From contig NZ_CP040098.1 in the NCBI RefSeq assembly GCF_005377625.1, positions 3,027,279 to 3,091,278 on the forward strand: a stretch of DNA of 64,000 bases, in the 5' to 3' direction. Shown here in pieces: positions 41,555 through 50,734 of this stretch. Position 1 is the stretch's first letter. Each line of letters starts with the position of its first letter. This stretch comes from Desulfoglaeba alkanexedens ALDC (GTDB taxonomy: Bacteria > Desulfobacterota > Syntrophobacteria > Syntrophobacterales > DSM-9756). Under the pieces are notes generated by a model. It saw only the letters and a list, made by a program, of their open reading frames with translations, was not told where the DNA came from and did not search any database. Made by a program: the position numbers and the translations under genes.

Positions 41555-42259
41555 ATGCTGCAAGTGGAGCAATTGGATGTGTTTTACGGTGACATTCAGG
41601 TGCTGTGGGATATTTCTTTTCACGTGCATAACAATGAATTTGTTGTGCTGGTCGGATCCAATGGAGCGGGAAAATCCACCCTGATGAAAACCATCTCCGG
41701 CCTTGTGCGCCCGAAGCGTGGCAGCATCCGTTTCGGTGATGTGCGCTTGGATCAACTGAAACCGTATGAAATTATTAAATTCGGTTTGTCTCATATCCCT
41801 GAAGGCCGCCAGCTGTTTCCTGAAATGTCGGTTCTTGAAAACCTGGAAATGGGCGCCTTAAATCCTGAGGCGAAAGCCAAGCGTAAGGAAACCCTGGAAT
41901 GGGTATTCTCATTGTTTCCTCGGTTGAAAGAGAGAACCGGCCAGATGGCTGGAACCCTTTCCGGTGGGGAACAACAAATGTGTGCCATTGCCAGAGGTCT
42001 CATGTCTCTGCCTCGCATGGTTTTGCTCGATGAGCCATCCCTGGGGCTTTCTCCACGGTTGACCCAGGAGATTTTTCGGCTGGTCCAGGAAATTCACCAC
42101 AAGGGAATGACAATTCTTATGGTTGAGCAAAACGTCAAGCAGACTCTTGCGATATGCGATAGAGGTTATGTTTTGGAAAACGGCCGGATCGTCCTGGAGG
42201 GCAGAGGCCAGGACCTTTTGGAAGACCAGCGTGTCAAAGAAGCCTTTTTGGGACTCTAA
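41555..42259 (+). CDS. livF: Branched-chain amino acid ABC ATPase LivF
   Basis: This 234-residue second ATPase has Walker A GSNGAGKST, signature LSGGEQQMCAIARGLM and Walker B MVLLDEPSLGLSP. The start is ATG 41555, five bases after the livG stop; a longer frame from 41441 overlaps livG and is not needed. It completes the livKHMGF set. Confidence 0.93.
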   Translation: MLQVEQLDVFYGDIQVLWDISFHVHNNEFVVLVGSNGAGKSTLMKTISGLVRPKRGSIRFGDVRLDQLKPYEIIKFGLSHIPEGRQLFPEMSVLENLEMGALNPEAKAKRKETLEWVFSLFPRLKERTGQMAGTLSGGEQQMCAIARGLMSLPRMVLLDEPSLGLSPRLTQEIFRLVQEIHHKGMTILMVEQNVKQTLAICDRGYVLENGRIVLEGRGQDLLEDQRVKEAFLGL

Positions 42260-42404
42260 CCGTCAACGCCGGTCTATGTCGACTCTCGGCAATGCCCATT
42301 TCAGCTGCCTTCCCGAAAGGGGCTTATCCCCCCTGTGGATTGAGGGTGCCGGCAAACGCGCTCTTTTCCCAAAGTCTTCCCAAGATGAGAGTATCCTTCC
42401 GCCC

Positions 42405-43085
42405 TTAGATGTAAATTTCCCGCTTGTTTTCGCTATGGTCTACCACATAAAGCATCTTGGCCTTTTTTTTCAGGGTTTCTTTTAGTACATCGAGTCTCGC
42501 TCGGTCCAGATTGTAGGCTCGAATGTAGACATGGCGATTTCCAGCCGGAGTTCGGTCATAGGTTCCAAGGATACTGGCGATACGCCCGCCGGCTGCTCGC
42601 ATCACATCGGTAAGTTCTTTGATGGATCCCGGGCGGTCTTCGATCTCGAAGGCAAATTGCACACCACGGTGCTGCAGGCCGCTCAAAGAAATAAGCACTT
42701 TAAACATATCAGCCTGGGTGATGACTCCGACCACGTCACCTCTGTCATCCACTACCGGTGCACCCGAAATGCCATAGTTCAAGAGCTTTTCCGCAGCTTC
42801 TTCCACGGTGAAATGCATCGGGATGGTTACGGGGTTCTTGTTCATGATGTCCCGAACCTTAATACGAGCCAAAAGGTAGAGCAGTTCGTGGACTTCAAGC
42901 AAGGTGGCATCGGAAGGGGATGCCCGTTTGATATCGCTGTCACTGAGCACACCAACAAGCTGGCCTTTTTTCAGGACGGGCAGGATGCGAATGCCTTTCT
43001 CCTTCATGAGATTGACCGCGTTGGACATGGGTTCTTCCGAGTCGATAGTGATAGCGGGTGTGGACATGCATTCTTTGACTAACAT
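42405..43085 (-). CDS. CBS-pair plus ACT domain protein (AcuB-like), second copy
   Basis: This 226-residue paralogue of the protein at 19401-20081 has CBS motifs LVGVLSDSDIKR and VVGVITQADMFKVL in residues 1-135, then an ACT domain starting VQFAFEIEDRPGSIKELTDVM. It presumably binds adenosyl nucleotides plus an amino acid and regulates an unknown target. It is convergent with livF, which might make a link to amino acid uptake, but this is only positional. Confidence 0.87.
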   Translation of the reverse strand: MLVKECMSTPAITIDSEEPMSNAVNLMKEKGIRILPVLKKGQLVGVLSDSDIKRASPSDATLLEVHELLYLLARIKVRDIMNKNPVTIPMHFTVEEAAEKLLNYGISGAPVVDDRGDVVGVITQADMFKVLISLSGLQHRGVQFAFEIEDRPGSIKELTDVMRAAGGRIASILGTYDRTPAGNRHVYIRAYNLDRARLDVLKETLKKKAKMLYVVDHSENKREIYI

Positions 43086-43207
43086 GCGTAACCTCCTTCA
43101 AAAGTGCGTAGACACAAGGCCTTGATACTTTTACGACGCGCCGGGCTGTCCCGGGCGGAACCCGGGGGTGACGCTGCGAAAGCCAGGACACTGCCTTCCA
43201 AACTGAA

Positions 43208-43656
43208 GTTTCCATGATATGTTCCCGTGTGGCCTCCAGCGTCCCCTGCTGTAGTCCCTGTTCTATTCCCTGCCGCAGTCCCTGCTCTATTCCCAAGCGG
43301 ACGCCTTCCTTGTAGCCTTCCTTCTTGATCAGTTCATAGGCATAGGATTCCATCATGATGTCCCTCCTGCGCTCCAGCAGCCGCAACGGTACGTTCGGTT
43401 CCCAGCGGCTTTGCACTTCCAGCAGCACGATAAAGACCCGCCCGTCGGAAGCCCGCACCCGGATGGGAAAGTCGCTTCGGCGAACCGAAGCCGTCTCCTG
43501 GGGAAGTTCCAAAATCTCCGATTCCTCCACGTGCAGACCCAGGAAAAACTCCAGCGCCGCCTCCCGGCAGTGGGCGAGGATGATCTTCATGGCGGCATCG
43601 TAGCCACCCATGGCGACTGCTTGCCATAGTTTCCGAATACCATTTGAAGATATCAC
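43208..43656 (-). pseudogene. Rpn-type nuclease/transposase-like gene, internally deleted
   Basis: The start reads YDAAMKIILAHCREAALEFF, then VRASDGRVFIVLLEVQSRWE, matching the Rpn family of recombination-promoting PD-(D/E)XK nucleases (Glu in LLEVQS). The central part of the family is absent: the sequence jumps to MMESYAYELIKKEGYKEGVR and a Gln/Gly-rich coiled repeat (GIEQGLRQG). The open frame then runs out of frame into the CBS-ACT gene. This is probably a decayed copy. Confidence 0.6.
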
Positions 43657-44170
43657 AGTCCCCAGGGATGGCCAACGAGGCCTTCCCCATAAGACTTCGG
43701 AGGCTGCTTTTCCGTAAGGGCTTGTCCGAAAACAAACTCATGAAACTCGGGCCATGATGAGGTTCCTTGTTCCTGTAGGAGGGGCGCCCTCGCCGCGATG
43801 AACCAACCACAATGCGCCAGTCCATCGGCCCGGTGTTCCGTTACGGGTAGGAGCGGGCTTGCCCGCGACCCGTAAAACCGGCAACGCCGCGTTGACCCTG
43901 GTCGCCGGGAAGTATGGGCGTAGCACCGCTGCGCCCATACAGGGCATGAATCGCTCCTGAAGTGCCATTCGCGAACCGCCCCTACGCGAAAAAACGGACA
44001 TTCAATCCCCAAAAGAGTGACGGGTTGTTGCCATTTTCTCATTGACACACAACGATGTTTTTCCGTTACTATGCTCCTCAAAAAGCAACTTCCTACCATG
44101 CCTTCAGCCATATCCCTTGGAACTGCGGCTAAGAAGCCATGTCTGACGCATCGCCGCCTGGACGCCGCCG
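43657..44170. other. Gene-free stretch with REP-like sequences
   Basis: No supported gene is present. It contains REP-like GTAGGAGGGGCGCCCTCGCC (near 43775) and GGAGCGGGCTTGCCCGCGAC (near 43850). A third element, GCGAACCGCCCCTACGCGAA near 43972, recurs at about 7890 and 12765. Confidence 0.5.
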
Positions 44171-45907
44171 TCAACCGACCCGCAGGTCGATTCCGAGCAC
44201 ACCGCCGATCTTGCCGTTGCCATTGTAGAGCGGAATGGATAGTGTGCAGCACGGCTTTTGGGTTATGGCCGAAATGTAGACCGGAGATATGTACTCTTCC
44301 TCGGCCATGGCCCGCTGCCACCAGGGCCTGACGGCTGCGTTGGATAGTCCCGCAGGAGGTTCGGAGTAAATGAACGATCCGTCGGCCCTGTTGGAATAAA
44401 CCGCTTCGATGTTGGGATGGTCTCTGATCCATTCAGCAAGAATCTTTCGGTGTGTCATCTCATTGAGCTCCTTCAGCCTCGGATCGCGCGCAAGCTTTCT
44501 CAATTCCGCCTTTATCGATTTCAGAGCATCCTCCGAAAGGTGGCTGCCGCCATGAACCAGCGTGAGCAGATCTCCTATAATGCGCCTGAGCCGATCACCT
44601 TGCTTGTGGAGCGCTTCCGAAACCGAGGCTAAATCCTCAGCATTGGCCGCATTCTCCTGAGTCACCTTCTCCATCTCCGTCACGGCTCCCGTGATCTGGT
44701 CCACCTCCTCGGACTGCTGCCGAGAAGCGGTGGCAATCTCCACGGCCAGATCTTTGATGATCGCAGTATTGGAAGCGATTTCGGAGAAGACCCGCGACGT
44801 CAGACCGACAACTTCCGATCCGTTCTTGATTTTCATGTCGGTGCCTTCGATCAGCTCCGTCGTTCTCCTGGCCGCACAGCCTGAACGTATGGCAAGATTT
44901 CTCACTTCCTCGGCCACGACGGCAAAACCGGGACCGGCTTCTCCCGCGCGCGCAGCCTCGACTGCCGCATTGAGGGCCAGAAGATTGGTCTGGAAGGCAA
45001 GTTCATCAATGGTTCCAACTATTTCCTGTGTCTCTTTAGTCGCCTCTTCTATGTCCGCCATGGCCGTTATGAGTTTCGCCATGGATTGGGTGGCTTCCCG
45101 CACACTCAGGTTGGTTTCGCTCACGAGCTGATCGGCTCTGGCAGCGTTTACCGCGTTTTTCTTAATCATCGACGCCATGTGAGCCAACGATGCGGTCGTT
45201 TGCTCAAGGGCCGAAGCCTGCTCCGTAGTTCCACCGGCCAGAGACTTGCTCGCGGTGGAAACCTTATAAGACGTAGCCTCTATATCCCCGGCAGCCGCAT
45301 CCATTCGATGGGATATACCCTTGAGAAGACCGTTGATCTTGCGAGAAGTGAGGAAAGCCGGAAGCATTGTGAACACAATGACCAACCCGATCATAGCAGT
45401 CACGTCCCAACCGAGACGTCGAGCTTTATCCGCCACCATCTTTTCAGACGGAATGTTCTCATTGATCGTTTTCTCAATCTTTTGCGCCAGGCTTATGATT
45501 CTTTGAGCCTCTGCGTTATCACCTTTACCCGCAAACCCGTGCAATCCATCCAGCTCCTTTAAAAGGCCCGAGAGGGGAGGGATGATCCGCTCCAACTCCA
45601 AACGCTCCTCTTGTGACAACCATTCGTTGGAAAAGAGACCTGATGCTTCAACATCTGTTGCACCGGTTTTCTGCCGTTCGGTCGTGTCCTCGCGGCCCCC
45701 CAAAGAGGTTCCATTACCGCGGGGTTGACGCGCCTCGAAACGGGCAACAGCCGCCACTGCCTTCTGACCGGTTACTGCCAGGCGAGTCGTATCCGTAAGT
45801 TCGGAGATTCTTTTAATGGTCAGAAGACACAGAACAGCCAGCAGCACCCAGAAGGTCCCGAAGCACAAGATTATCGTTTTGCCGATCGTGAGTTTTTTCC
45901 ATCCCAT
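44171..45907 (-). CDS. Methyl-accepting chemotaxis protein with C-terminal sensor-like domain
   Basis: This is a 578-residue receptor. Membrane helix 1 (about residues 10-30) and helix 2 (about 168-185, TAMIGLVIVFTMLPAFLTS) enclose a short periplasmic region. The cytoplasmic signalling hairpin has DELAFQTNLLALNAAVEAAR and GPGFAVVAEEVRNLA. Unusually, about 105 extra residues follow the hairpin (from IKAELRKLARDPRLKEL to the end), with NIEAVYSNRADGSFIYSEPP and GGVLGIDLRV. This resembles a Cache-type ligand fold, which normally sits outside the cell. Confidence 0.85.
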   Translation of the reverse strand: MGWKKLTIGKTIILCFGTFWVLLAVLCLLTIKRISELTDTTRLAVTGQKAVAAVARFEARQPRGNGTSLGGREDTTERQKTGATDVEASGLFSNEWLSQEERLELERIIPPLSGLLKELDGLHGFAGKGDNAEAQRIISLAQKIEKTINENIPSEKMVADKARRLGWDVTAMIGLVIVFTMLPAFLTSRKINGLLKGISHRMDAAAGDIEATSYKVSTASKSLAGGTTEQASALEQTTASLAHMASMIKKNAVNAARADQLVSETNLSVREATQSMAKLITAMADIEEATKETQEIVGTIDELAFQTNLLALNAAVEAARAGEAGPGFAVVAEEVRNLAIRSGCAARRTTELIEGTDMKIKNGSEVVGLTSRVFSEIASNTAIIKDLAVEIATASRQQSEEVDQITGAVTEMEKVTQENAANAEDLASVSEALHKQGDRLRRIIGDLLTLVHGGSHLSEDALKSIKAELRKLARDPRLKELNEMTHRKILAEWIRDHPNIEAVYSNRADGSFIYSEPPAGLSNAAVRPWWQRAMAEEEYISPVYISAITQKPCCTLSIPLYNGNGKIGGVLGIDLRVG

Positions 45908-46588
45908 GTACGCCCCCCCCCACCTGAATCTGGTCCTTTCATATATCGCACACGCCCATACGTCATGAGACAGGAGAGCAAAAACTTTGCCATAGAACAG
46001 AATGGACTTATATTCACCTCACGTGGGAAACGGGGTACCTCAATGGGCAAGATTCTTCGGCAGACTTCAAGAACCCGAGCGGGCGTTTCCGTTCAGGCGA
46101 GTCGGTTTGAGCTCAAAGACTTGTAATGTTCGCAGCCCGGCGAATGGCTCTGAAACCACAAAATATGCTTTGGAGATAAAACGCCCAACTATTACAAGAT
46201 TGTACCATCTCCTCCGCAGCACAGGACTCGGAGCGTGGATGTGCTAACATAATCGGCGACAAGGCGTTTGCGCGAGCGGAACAATATTGTATCAGGGCCT
46301 TCGATGAAGGCGATCTGCACGGCGTTGCCTGGATATTCGACATAACGCTAGCGCAAGTGAAGAGCAAGCCGTGGTAGGGGGTGTAGGAATCAGAAGGGGT
46401 GTTGAGGCGCATCAACGCGAGGTGGTGTACCACGGGTTGGGTGATTCAGTTGTGAAGGGAGGACCGAGGATTTGATGGAGGGTGGGGAATCTGGATGGCA
46501 AAAGGACGAGGGTCTGAATCAGGGCTGTGGTGAAGCATGGGCCGACGTGGTGTGTGGCGAGGTTCAGCTTGGAAAGCAGGAAAACCAG
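45908..46588. other. Gene-free stretch
   Basis: About 680 bases between the receptor gene start and the transposase stop. No frame has a convincing ribosome site or motif. A C-run (CCCCCCCCCC) occurs at about 45912. I found no clear terminal inverted repeat for the neighbouring insertion sequence. Confidence 0.4.
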
Positions 46589-48274
46589 CTATTCGCGGAG
46601 GGCTCCATATTTGAGCAGGATGTCTCTCTTGGAGATGGATTCAGGAACTCCGGTTGGCATGCGCACATTTGTTCCGCATAGGATGAAAACCTCGTAGGCG
46701 TCGAAAATGGCGTAGCGGTCTCCCTCGAAGACAATGAGCTTGTTGCCGTTCTCCTGCCTGACCTTTTCGCGGAACTTGCGTATTCCAGTCTCCTGGCCCT
46801 TTTGTGCGAGCTTGTCCTGTTGATCCATCCATGTTTGAAAGGCGGCGGTAAGTGCCATCATGAGCACAGTAAGGTAAACATGGGATCGGAACGCGTCGGC
46901 ATTGTTTCGAGCCGGTCGTTCTATGAACCAGGCTTGCTTTGCCTCCCGGAACAAAGCGTTTTCTATTTCACTGCGGGCGTCATAAGCGTCGTAGACCTCG
47001 AGGGGTTTTTGCACCGAGCCATTGGTGAGGATGACGAGCGTGTCGGAGTCGGGATTGTTGCGTTTGAAAGGGTCGTCGAGTACCACCACAGCATTGAGTG
47101 GATTGGCGGTGAAGTCTTTGCGATTCTGATGACTGCCGCTGCCGAGCTCTCCATAGAATCCGGCCGAGGTGAGGGCTTCGATGCCCACAACGTCCCAGTG
47201 GTCCACAACGGTCGTCTTGTTCGATCCTTTACCAACCGAGCGGGCTTTCTCCCGGGTTTCCCGGATACCGCCGGCGGTAAGCGAAACAGCATCGGCATAG
47301 ACGTCCATGTTGGTTTTGGCTGGAATATAGAAAGTGATGTGCATGGTGTCATGGAGCCACCATAGGAACTTGCCGTCTATGAATCCACGGTCCATGGCCA
47401 AAGAGACGATGGTGGCATGATCCGCAAGGTTTGTGACGGCCTGCTGCACCACTTCACCGGCAAAGTCGACATCGCTCACTTCGATCGTTGCGAACCGCAG
47501 AGCAATAGGAAGGCGGCTTGCAGGGTCCCAGACCACCCATATTTTGAAGCCAAAAACGGTTTCCAGCACCTTTCGGATGCGTTTCTTCCGTCGCCGCAGC
47601 TCGGGAGCTTTTTCCTTGCTAACCTTGCCGCACCCCCGGCATCGCTCCGTGGACTGGATTTCCGAAGAATCCATGAGTGCATGGATTTTTTTGGGGAAGA
47701 AAGAATGGGCCGCCAGGATCGTCACAACGCCGTTGAAGAGCCGCTCCAAGGCACTGGCGGCGATGGCCTGGATGTAGGCGGCGATGGAATCCGGGCAATA
47801 GGGGCCACGGATGGGGGTAGGCCGCGGATCATCGCGGGATGGGTCAGAATCGTCGCAGGGCTCGGCAACAGGCTTCTTCCGACCTCTGGCAGAGGTTCCT
47901 TCACGGACCTCTCTGCCATTGAACCCTACCAGTCGCATGAGGGACTGAGAGGAGAGAATCACCGGATTAATGTGCCAAAAGAAGCGGAGCCCGGCGACGA
48001 TGCGCATGAGGTAGATGAGGATCACGGCGGGGAACTTGATATTGCTGGAACGCTGATTCCTGTTGGGATCAAGCCCCATGAAAAGCTTCATGATCCCGAG
48101 CTCTTCCAGAAAGTAGAAGAACTCGTCGAAAAGACCCGCTTCTCCGAGCCCATAGACCTCGGATATCTCCTCGCGCTCGGCAAGGTCCGAAGCGATTCCA
48201 GCCTGATCCCTGGAAGCCGTGCACCAACTGAGACGCTCGATAATTTTCTGCGACGCTTCAGCTATCGGGTTCAT
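46589..48274 (-). CDS. DDE transposase (IS4/IS1634-like)
   Basis: This is a 561-residue transposase. Candidate catalytic residues are Asp in HALMDSSEIQ, Asp in LAMDRGFIDGKFLWWL and Glu in YDARSEIENALFREAKQAWF, the last fitting the Y-(2)-R-(3)-E-(6)-K signature of IS4-type enzymes. A CRGCGK motif precedes the catalytic core. AAGGAGG precedes ATG 48274. The frame is intact, so the element may be active, but I could not define its ends. Confidence 0.82.
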   Translation of the reverse strand: MNPIAEASQKIIERLSWCTASRDQAGIASDLAEREEISEVYGLGEAGLFDEFFYFLEELGIMKLFMGLDPNRNQRSSNIKFPAVILIYLMRIVAGLRFFWHINPVILSSQSLMRLVGFNGREVREGTSARGRKKPVAEPCDDSDPSRDDPRPTPIRGPYCPDSIAAYIQAIAASALERLFNGVVTILAAHSFFPKKIHALMDSSEIQSTERCRGCGKVSKEKAPELRRRKKRIRKVLETVFGFKIWVVWDPASRLPIALRFATIEVSDVDFAGEVVQQAVTNLADHATIVSLAMDRGFIDGKFLWWLHDTMHITFYIPAKTNMDVYADAVSLTAGGIRETREKARSVGKGSNKTTVVDHWDVVGIEALTSAGFYGELGSGSHQNRKDFTANPLNAVVVLDDPFKRNNPDSDTLVILTNGSVQKPLEVYDAYDARSEIENALFREAKQAWFIERPARNNADAFRSHVYLTVLMMALTAAFQTWMDQQDKLAQKGQETGIRKFREKVRQENGNKLIVFEGDRYAIFDAYEVFILCGTNVRMPTGVPESISKRDILLKYGALRE

Positions 48275-48525
48275 GGGAAAACCTCCTTCTTAAAGGTTTC
48301 TCCCATGCTTATTAATACTAATCGCAGCGGGATGTCCAGAACAAAATGGACTGTCACTAGAATATTGTTCTCGCCCGTAACATCGCGGTTCGGTTGCGCT
48401 CCGATTTCGCCTCGGCGCCCCAACCGCTATATCGAATATCCAGGGCGTTGCCGCGTTCCTTGAGTTTGACAAAGGATTGTGTTATCGGTAGCTTAGCTTT
48501 TCCGTTGTGGAAAAGACACTTGAAA

Positions 48526-48665
48526 GGGTGCAGATCTTTTGCTTCTTGTTTCCAAGCTCCAGCTTGGGAACGAGGGGAAACCGAGCTGATGCGCTTGCTG
48601 CTTCAAGGCCATCTGGATCTACCTCAGAGGGTCACCCTGCATGTCGTTCCAAAAGATCTGCACCC
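48526..48665. mobile_element. MITE-like repeat, copy 7
   Basis: A 140-bp copy with intact 15-bp terminal inverted repeats (GGGTGCAGATCTTTT / AAAAGATCTGCACCC). Flanks CACTTGAAA and AAACCCAAG do not match, so a target duplication is absent here or lost. One CCAAGCTCCAGCTTGG palindrome and the GCTGATGCG module are inside. Confidence 0.75.
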
Positions 48666-48908
48666 AAACCCAAGCGCCCAGATGCCCTGTGGCAATTTGC
48701 GATAAAAGCCGTCCTTGAAACGTATCGGTTCAGGATTACTTGGTTGTATTTAGGTCATGAGTGCCGTTCCTATGCCGCCCAACGCTGAACTAACGAACAG
48801 GCGGGGCACACCGCCATAGGTGTTTTGAAAGATAAAACGCCGCAAAAGCCAGGAGTATGATGCGGCGATTTAACAGCCTCTCATGTCCAGTGAGATGTTA
48901 TATGTGCG

Positions 48909-49142
48909 TTACTTCGGAGGCACCGGTTGGTCAGGAGGGACGCCATATTTGCGTTTTCTGGCTCTGCCCCACCAGCAACCACCGAAAGTGACAGCCAACG
49001 CGATGTTCTGGAAGAACTTCGCGACCTTGTTTCCTTTACGAGCAGCTACGCAGATCGGGCAACCTATCTCGCAGAAATCAGGATCATTGGGATGTAGAAT
49101 CGGCATCTTCCACCCATTCCATCCGTATTTCGATTCCGCCAT
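48909..49142 (-). CDS. Small cysteine-containing, possibly membrane-associated protein
   Basis: This 77-residue protein starts at ATG 49142 with a strong TAAGGAGG seven bases upstream. Cysteines at 24, 28 and 31 (FCEIGCPIC) are followed by a hydrophobic stretch (FFQNIALAVTFGGCWW) and a basic-Pro tail. The CxxxCxxC spacing could bind a metal. I do not recognise the family. The ribosome site and composition support a real gene. Confidence 0.6.
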   Translation of the reverse strand: MAESKYGWNGWKMPILHPNDPDFCEIGCPICVAARKGNKVAKFFQNIALAVTFGGCWWGRARKRKYGVPPDQPVPPK

Positions 49143-49559
49143 GACTAACCTCCTTACGATTCAGTTAAGTAAGTGAATACGAGTGTATAAGCATATAATG
49201 CATTGCTCACCGGAGAGGGCCGCTTTTTGGCCCGAATCCAGTGGAGCAAATGGTTGGGCAATAAGCAATTCCCGAAGCCTCTGTAAAGGCTTGAAAACCG
49301 GGCCTTGAAGGATTTGGTTTTCGCAAACCCGGAGGGTCATTTCGGGCTCCGAAGGGGGTTTCGGCGGTGAACTTTTCAACCATTTTGGTCTTTCATGCTG
49401 GACCACCGGCTCAAATTAAATTTAGCCTTCTGATGTGAATTTTTTCAACCATTTTCGTTTTTCCCGCTGGAGAGCAGCCCGCGTCTTTGCCAGGTTACCC
49501 TGCCATGAAGCCCGGCAAAGACGCTCCTTCCTCCAAGATCCGACTTCGCAAGCATCTGA

Positions 49560-49784
49560 ATGCAGATGGCTCTGGTGAGGGCGGTGCGCCGTGAGTTCGA
49601 AAAGATCCCCGATCCCCGAAAGGGCAGGCCGCAGATCTCCTTTGCGGATGCGGCCATGAGCGCCTTCGCCATGTTTTCTTTGAAGGATCCCTCTCATCCG
49701 GCCTTTGAGAAACACTGGTCGGCTCGGGATCACAACCTGCACGCGCTCTACCACATCTTCTATATTGAAGTTGAACGGGGGTGA
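49560..49784 (+). pseudogene. ISNCY-like transposase N-terminal fragment (left arm)
   Basis: These 74 residues read REFEKIPDPRKGRPQISFADAAMSAFAMFSL and on to NLHALYHIF, matching the start of ISNCY/IS1202-type transposases. The frame then ends at an early stop and the catalytic part is missing. The identical fragment lies inverted at 62770-62994. Confidence 0.7.
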
Positions 49785-50195
49785 GGTATGTCCGAAAACA
49801 GATCGAAGCCGGGCGACCGAGGCCTTACCACAGATTTTGAAATACCTAGCTCCTGCAAAAAAATCATGAAGAATTAACAATTTGTCCCAGAATAGGTTTT
49901 ACTAGCCTTTTGTAGGAACCGGCTTGCCGGCGACCAGGGATTCGGATTGCTGTCCTTTCTTTGTCAGATAGGCTGCCGGTGGTATCTTGAAGCCGACCTT
50001 GGTACGAAAGCCCTTGATGGAGGACCAAGATTCCAAAAGAGTGACATCAACGGATATGCACGAACTATGTTTGGTTTTTGCAACACTCTGTTAAGGTGAC
50101 CGCAACATGACAATATAGCACATATATCTGAGACGTACTGGAAAGATGGGTTTAGCCATCACTTTGCTCTTCAGGAGAGGGTGCAACTTTTTTTC
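49785..50195. other. Gene-free part of the left arm
   Basis: It contains a REP-like TTGTAGGAACCGGCTTGCCG near 49912 and, before the riboswitch, TTTTTTTCTTGACC (50190-50201), a possible -35 region. The -10 that follows (TAGAGG) is weak. The same T-rich TTGACC sequence occurs at about 58376 in repeat copy 8. Confidence 0.45.
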
Positions 50196-50239
50196 TTGAC
50201 CTCTAAAAAATGATGATTTAGAGGAGCAATAAATTGAGA

Positions 50240-50402
50240 GTGGCCCTCGGGCCTTGAAAGGGAAGACGGTGCGATTCCGTCGCGGACCCGCCGCCGTGAC
50301 CGGGGACGAAAGCCGCAATCAAGCCACTGCTCGCAAGGGCGGGAAGGCGCGGCGAGTAGGATGATCCGGAAGCCGGAAGACCTGCTTTCAAAGAGATAGG
50401 GC
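50240..50402 (+). ncRNA. Cobalamin riboswitch 1 (left, upstream)
   Basis: This stretch carries cobalamin-aptamer hallmarks in order: AAAGGGAAGACGGTGCGATTCCGTC, then GACCCGCCGCCGTGACCGGGGACG, AAGCCACTGC, and the B12 box AAGCCGGAAGACCTGC. It is followed 56 bases later by an intrinsic terminator, so it looks like a transcription-attenuation riboswitch that turns off when cobalamin is abundant. An open frame on the opposite strand here is spurious. Confidence 0.9.
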
Positions 50403-50458
50403 TGCCTGGCTCCTCGTGGATGTGGGGGCGCGGCATCTAAAAGTGGGATTAAAAACGG

Positions 50459-50497
50459 AATCCCCGGACGCAGACTATGTGTCCGGGGATTTTTTTA
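50459..50497 (+). terminator. Intrinsic terminator between tandem riboswitches (left)
   Basis: TCCCCGGAC (50461-50469) pairs with GTCCGGGGA (50481-50489), followed by seven T. The hairpin is strong and the U-tract good. Confidence 0.85.
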
Positions 50498-50545
50498 TGC
50501 GTGAAGGGGGTAAGGGATCTAAAAAGGAAAATCTTTAGTTTAGAG

Positions 50546-50692
50546 ATGTTCCCGGATCAAGGGAAGGAAGTGGAAAGCTTCCGCCGCCCCGCGACTGTAA
50601 TCGGGACGAAAGCCGCAAATATGTCACTGTCCTAAAAGGACGGGAAGGCGCGGTGAGTAGGATGAACGAGAGCCAGGAGACCTGTTCCGGAA
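50546..50692 (+). ncRNA. Cobalamin riboswitch 2 (left, adjacent to btuB)
   Basis: A second aptamer follows in the same direction: CCGCCCCGCGACTGTAATCGGGACGAAAGCCGC, GTCACTGTCC, GGGAAGGCGCGGTGAGTAGG and the B12 box GAGCCAGGAGACCTG. It ends about 40 bases before the receptor ATG with no second terminator, so it may control translation by masking the ribosome site. The first receptor start lies at 50735. Confidence 0.9.
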
Positions 50693-50734
50693 GCGTTGGA
50701 TCTTCAAGACCTTCGAGGGAAAGGGAAGAAGAAG

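Larger units (their letters stand above)
49266..50690. repeat. Left arm of the inverted repeat bounding the B12 island
   Basis: The segment 49534-50690 is nearly identical to the reverse complement of 61865-63020, including an IS fragment, a REP sequence, two riboswitches and a terminator. Similarity resumes further out: 49266-49354 matches the reverse complement of about 63020-63109, but the left arm carries about 180 extra bases (49355-49533) in between. The inner boundary falls exactly at the 3' end of the second riboswitch, just before the btuB-like genes. The outer part holds no other gene. Confidence 0.9.

Noticed and set aside
46589-48274. Plus-strand frame 47417-48463 opposite the transposase
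   Set aside because: Shadow frame; the minus-strand transposase has catalytic motifs and a strong ribosome site.
50218-50436. Minus-strand 72-codon frame, with a near-identical plus-strand frame at 62119-62337
   Set aside because: Both are the complement of cobalamin aptamers, a common source of false gene calls.
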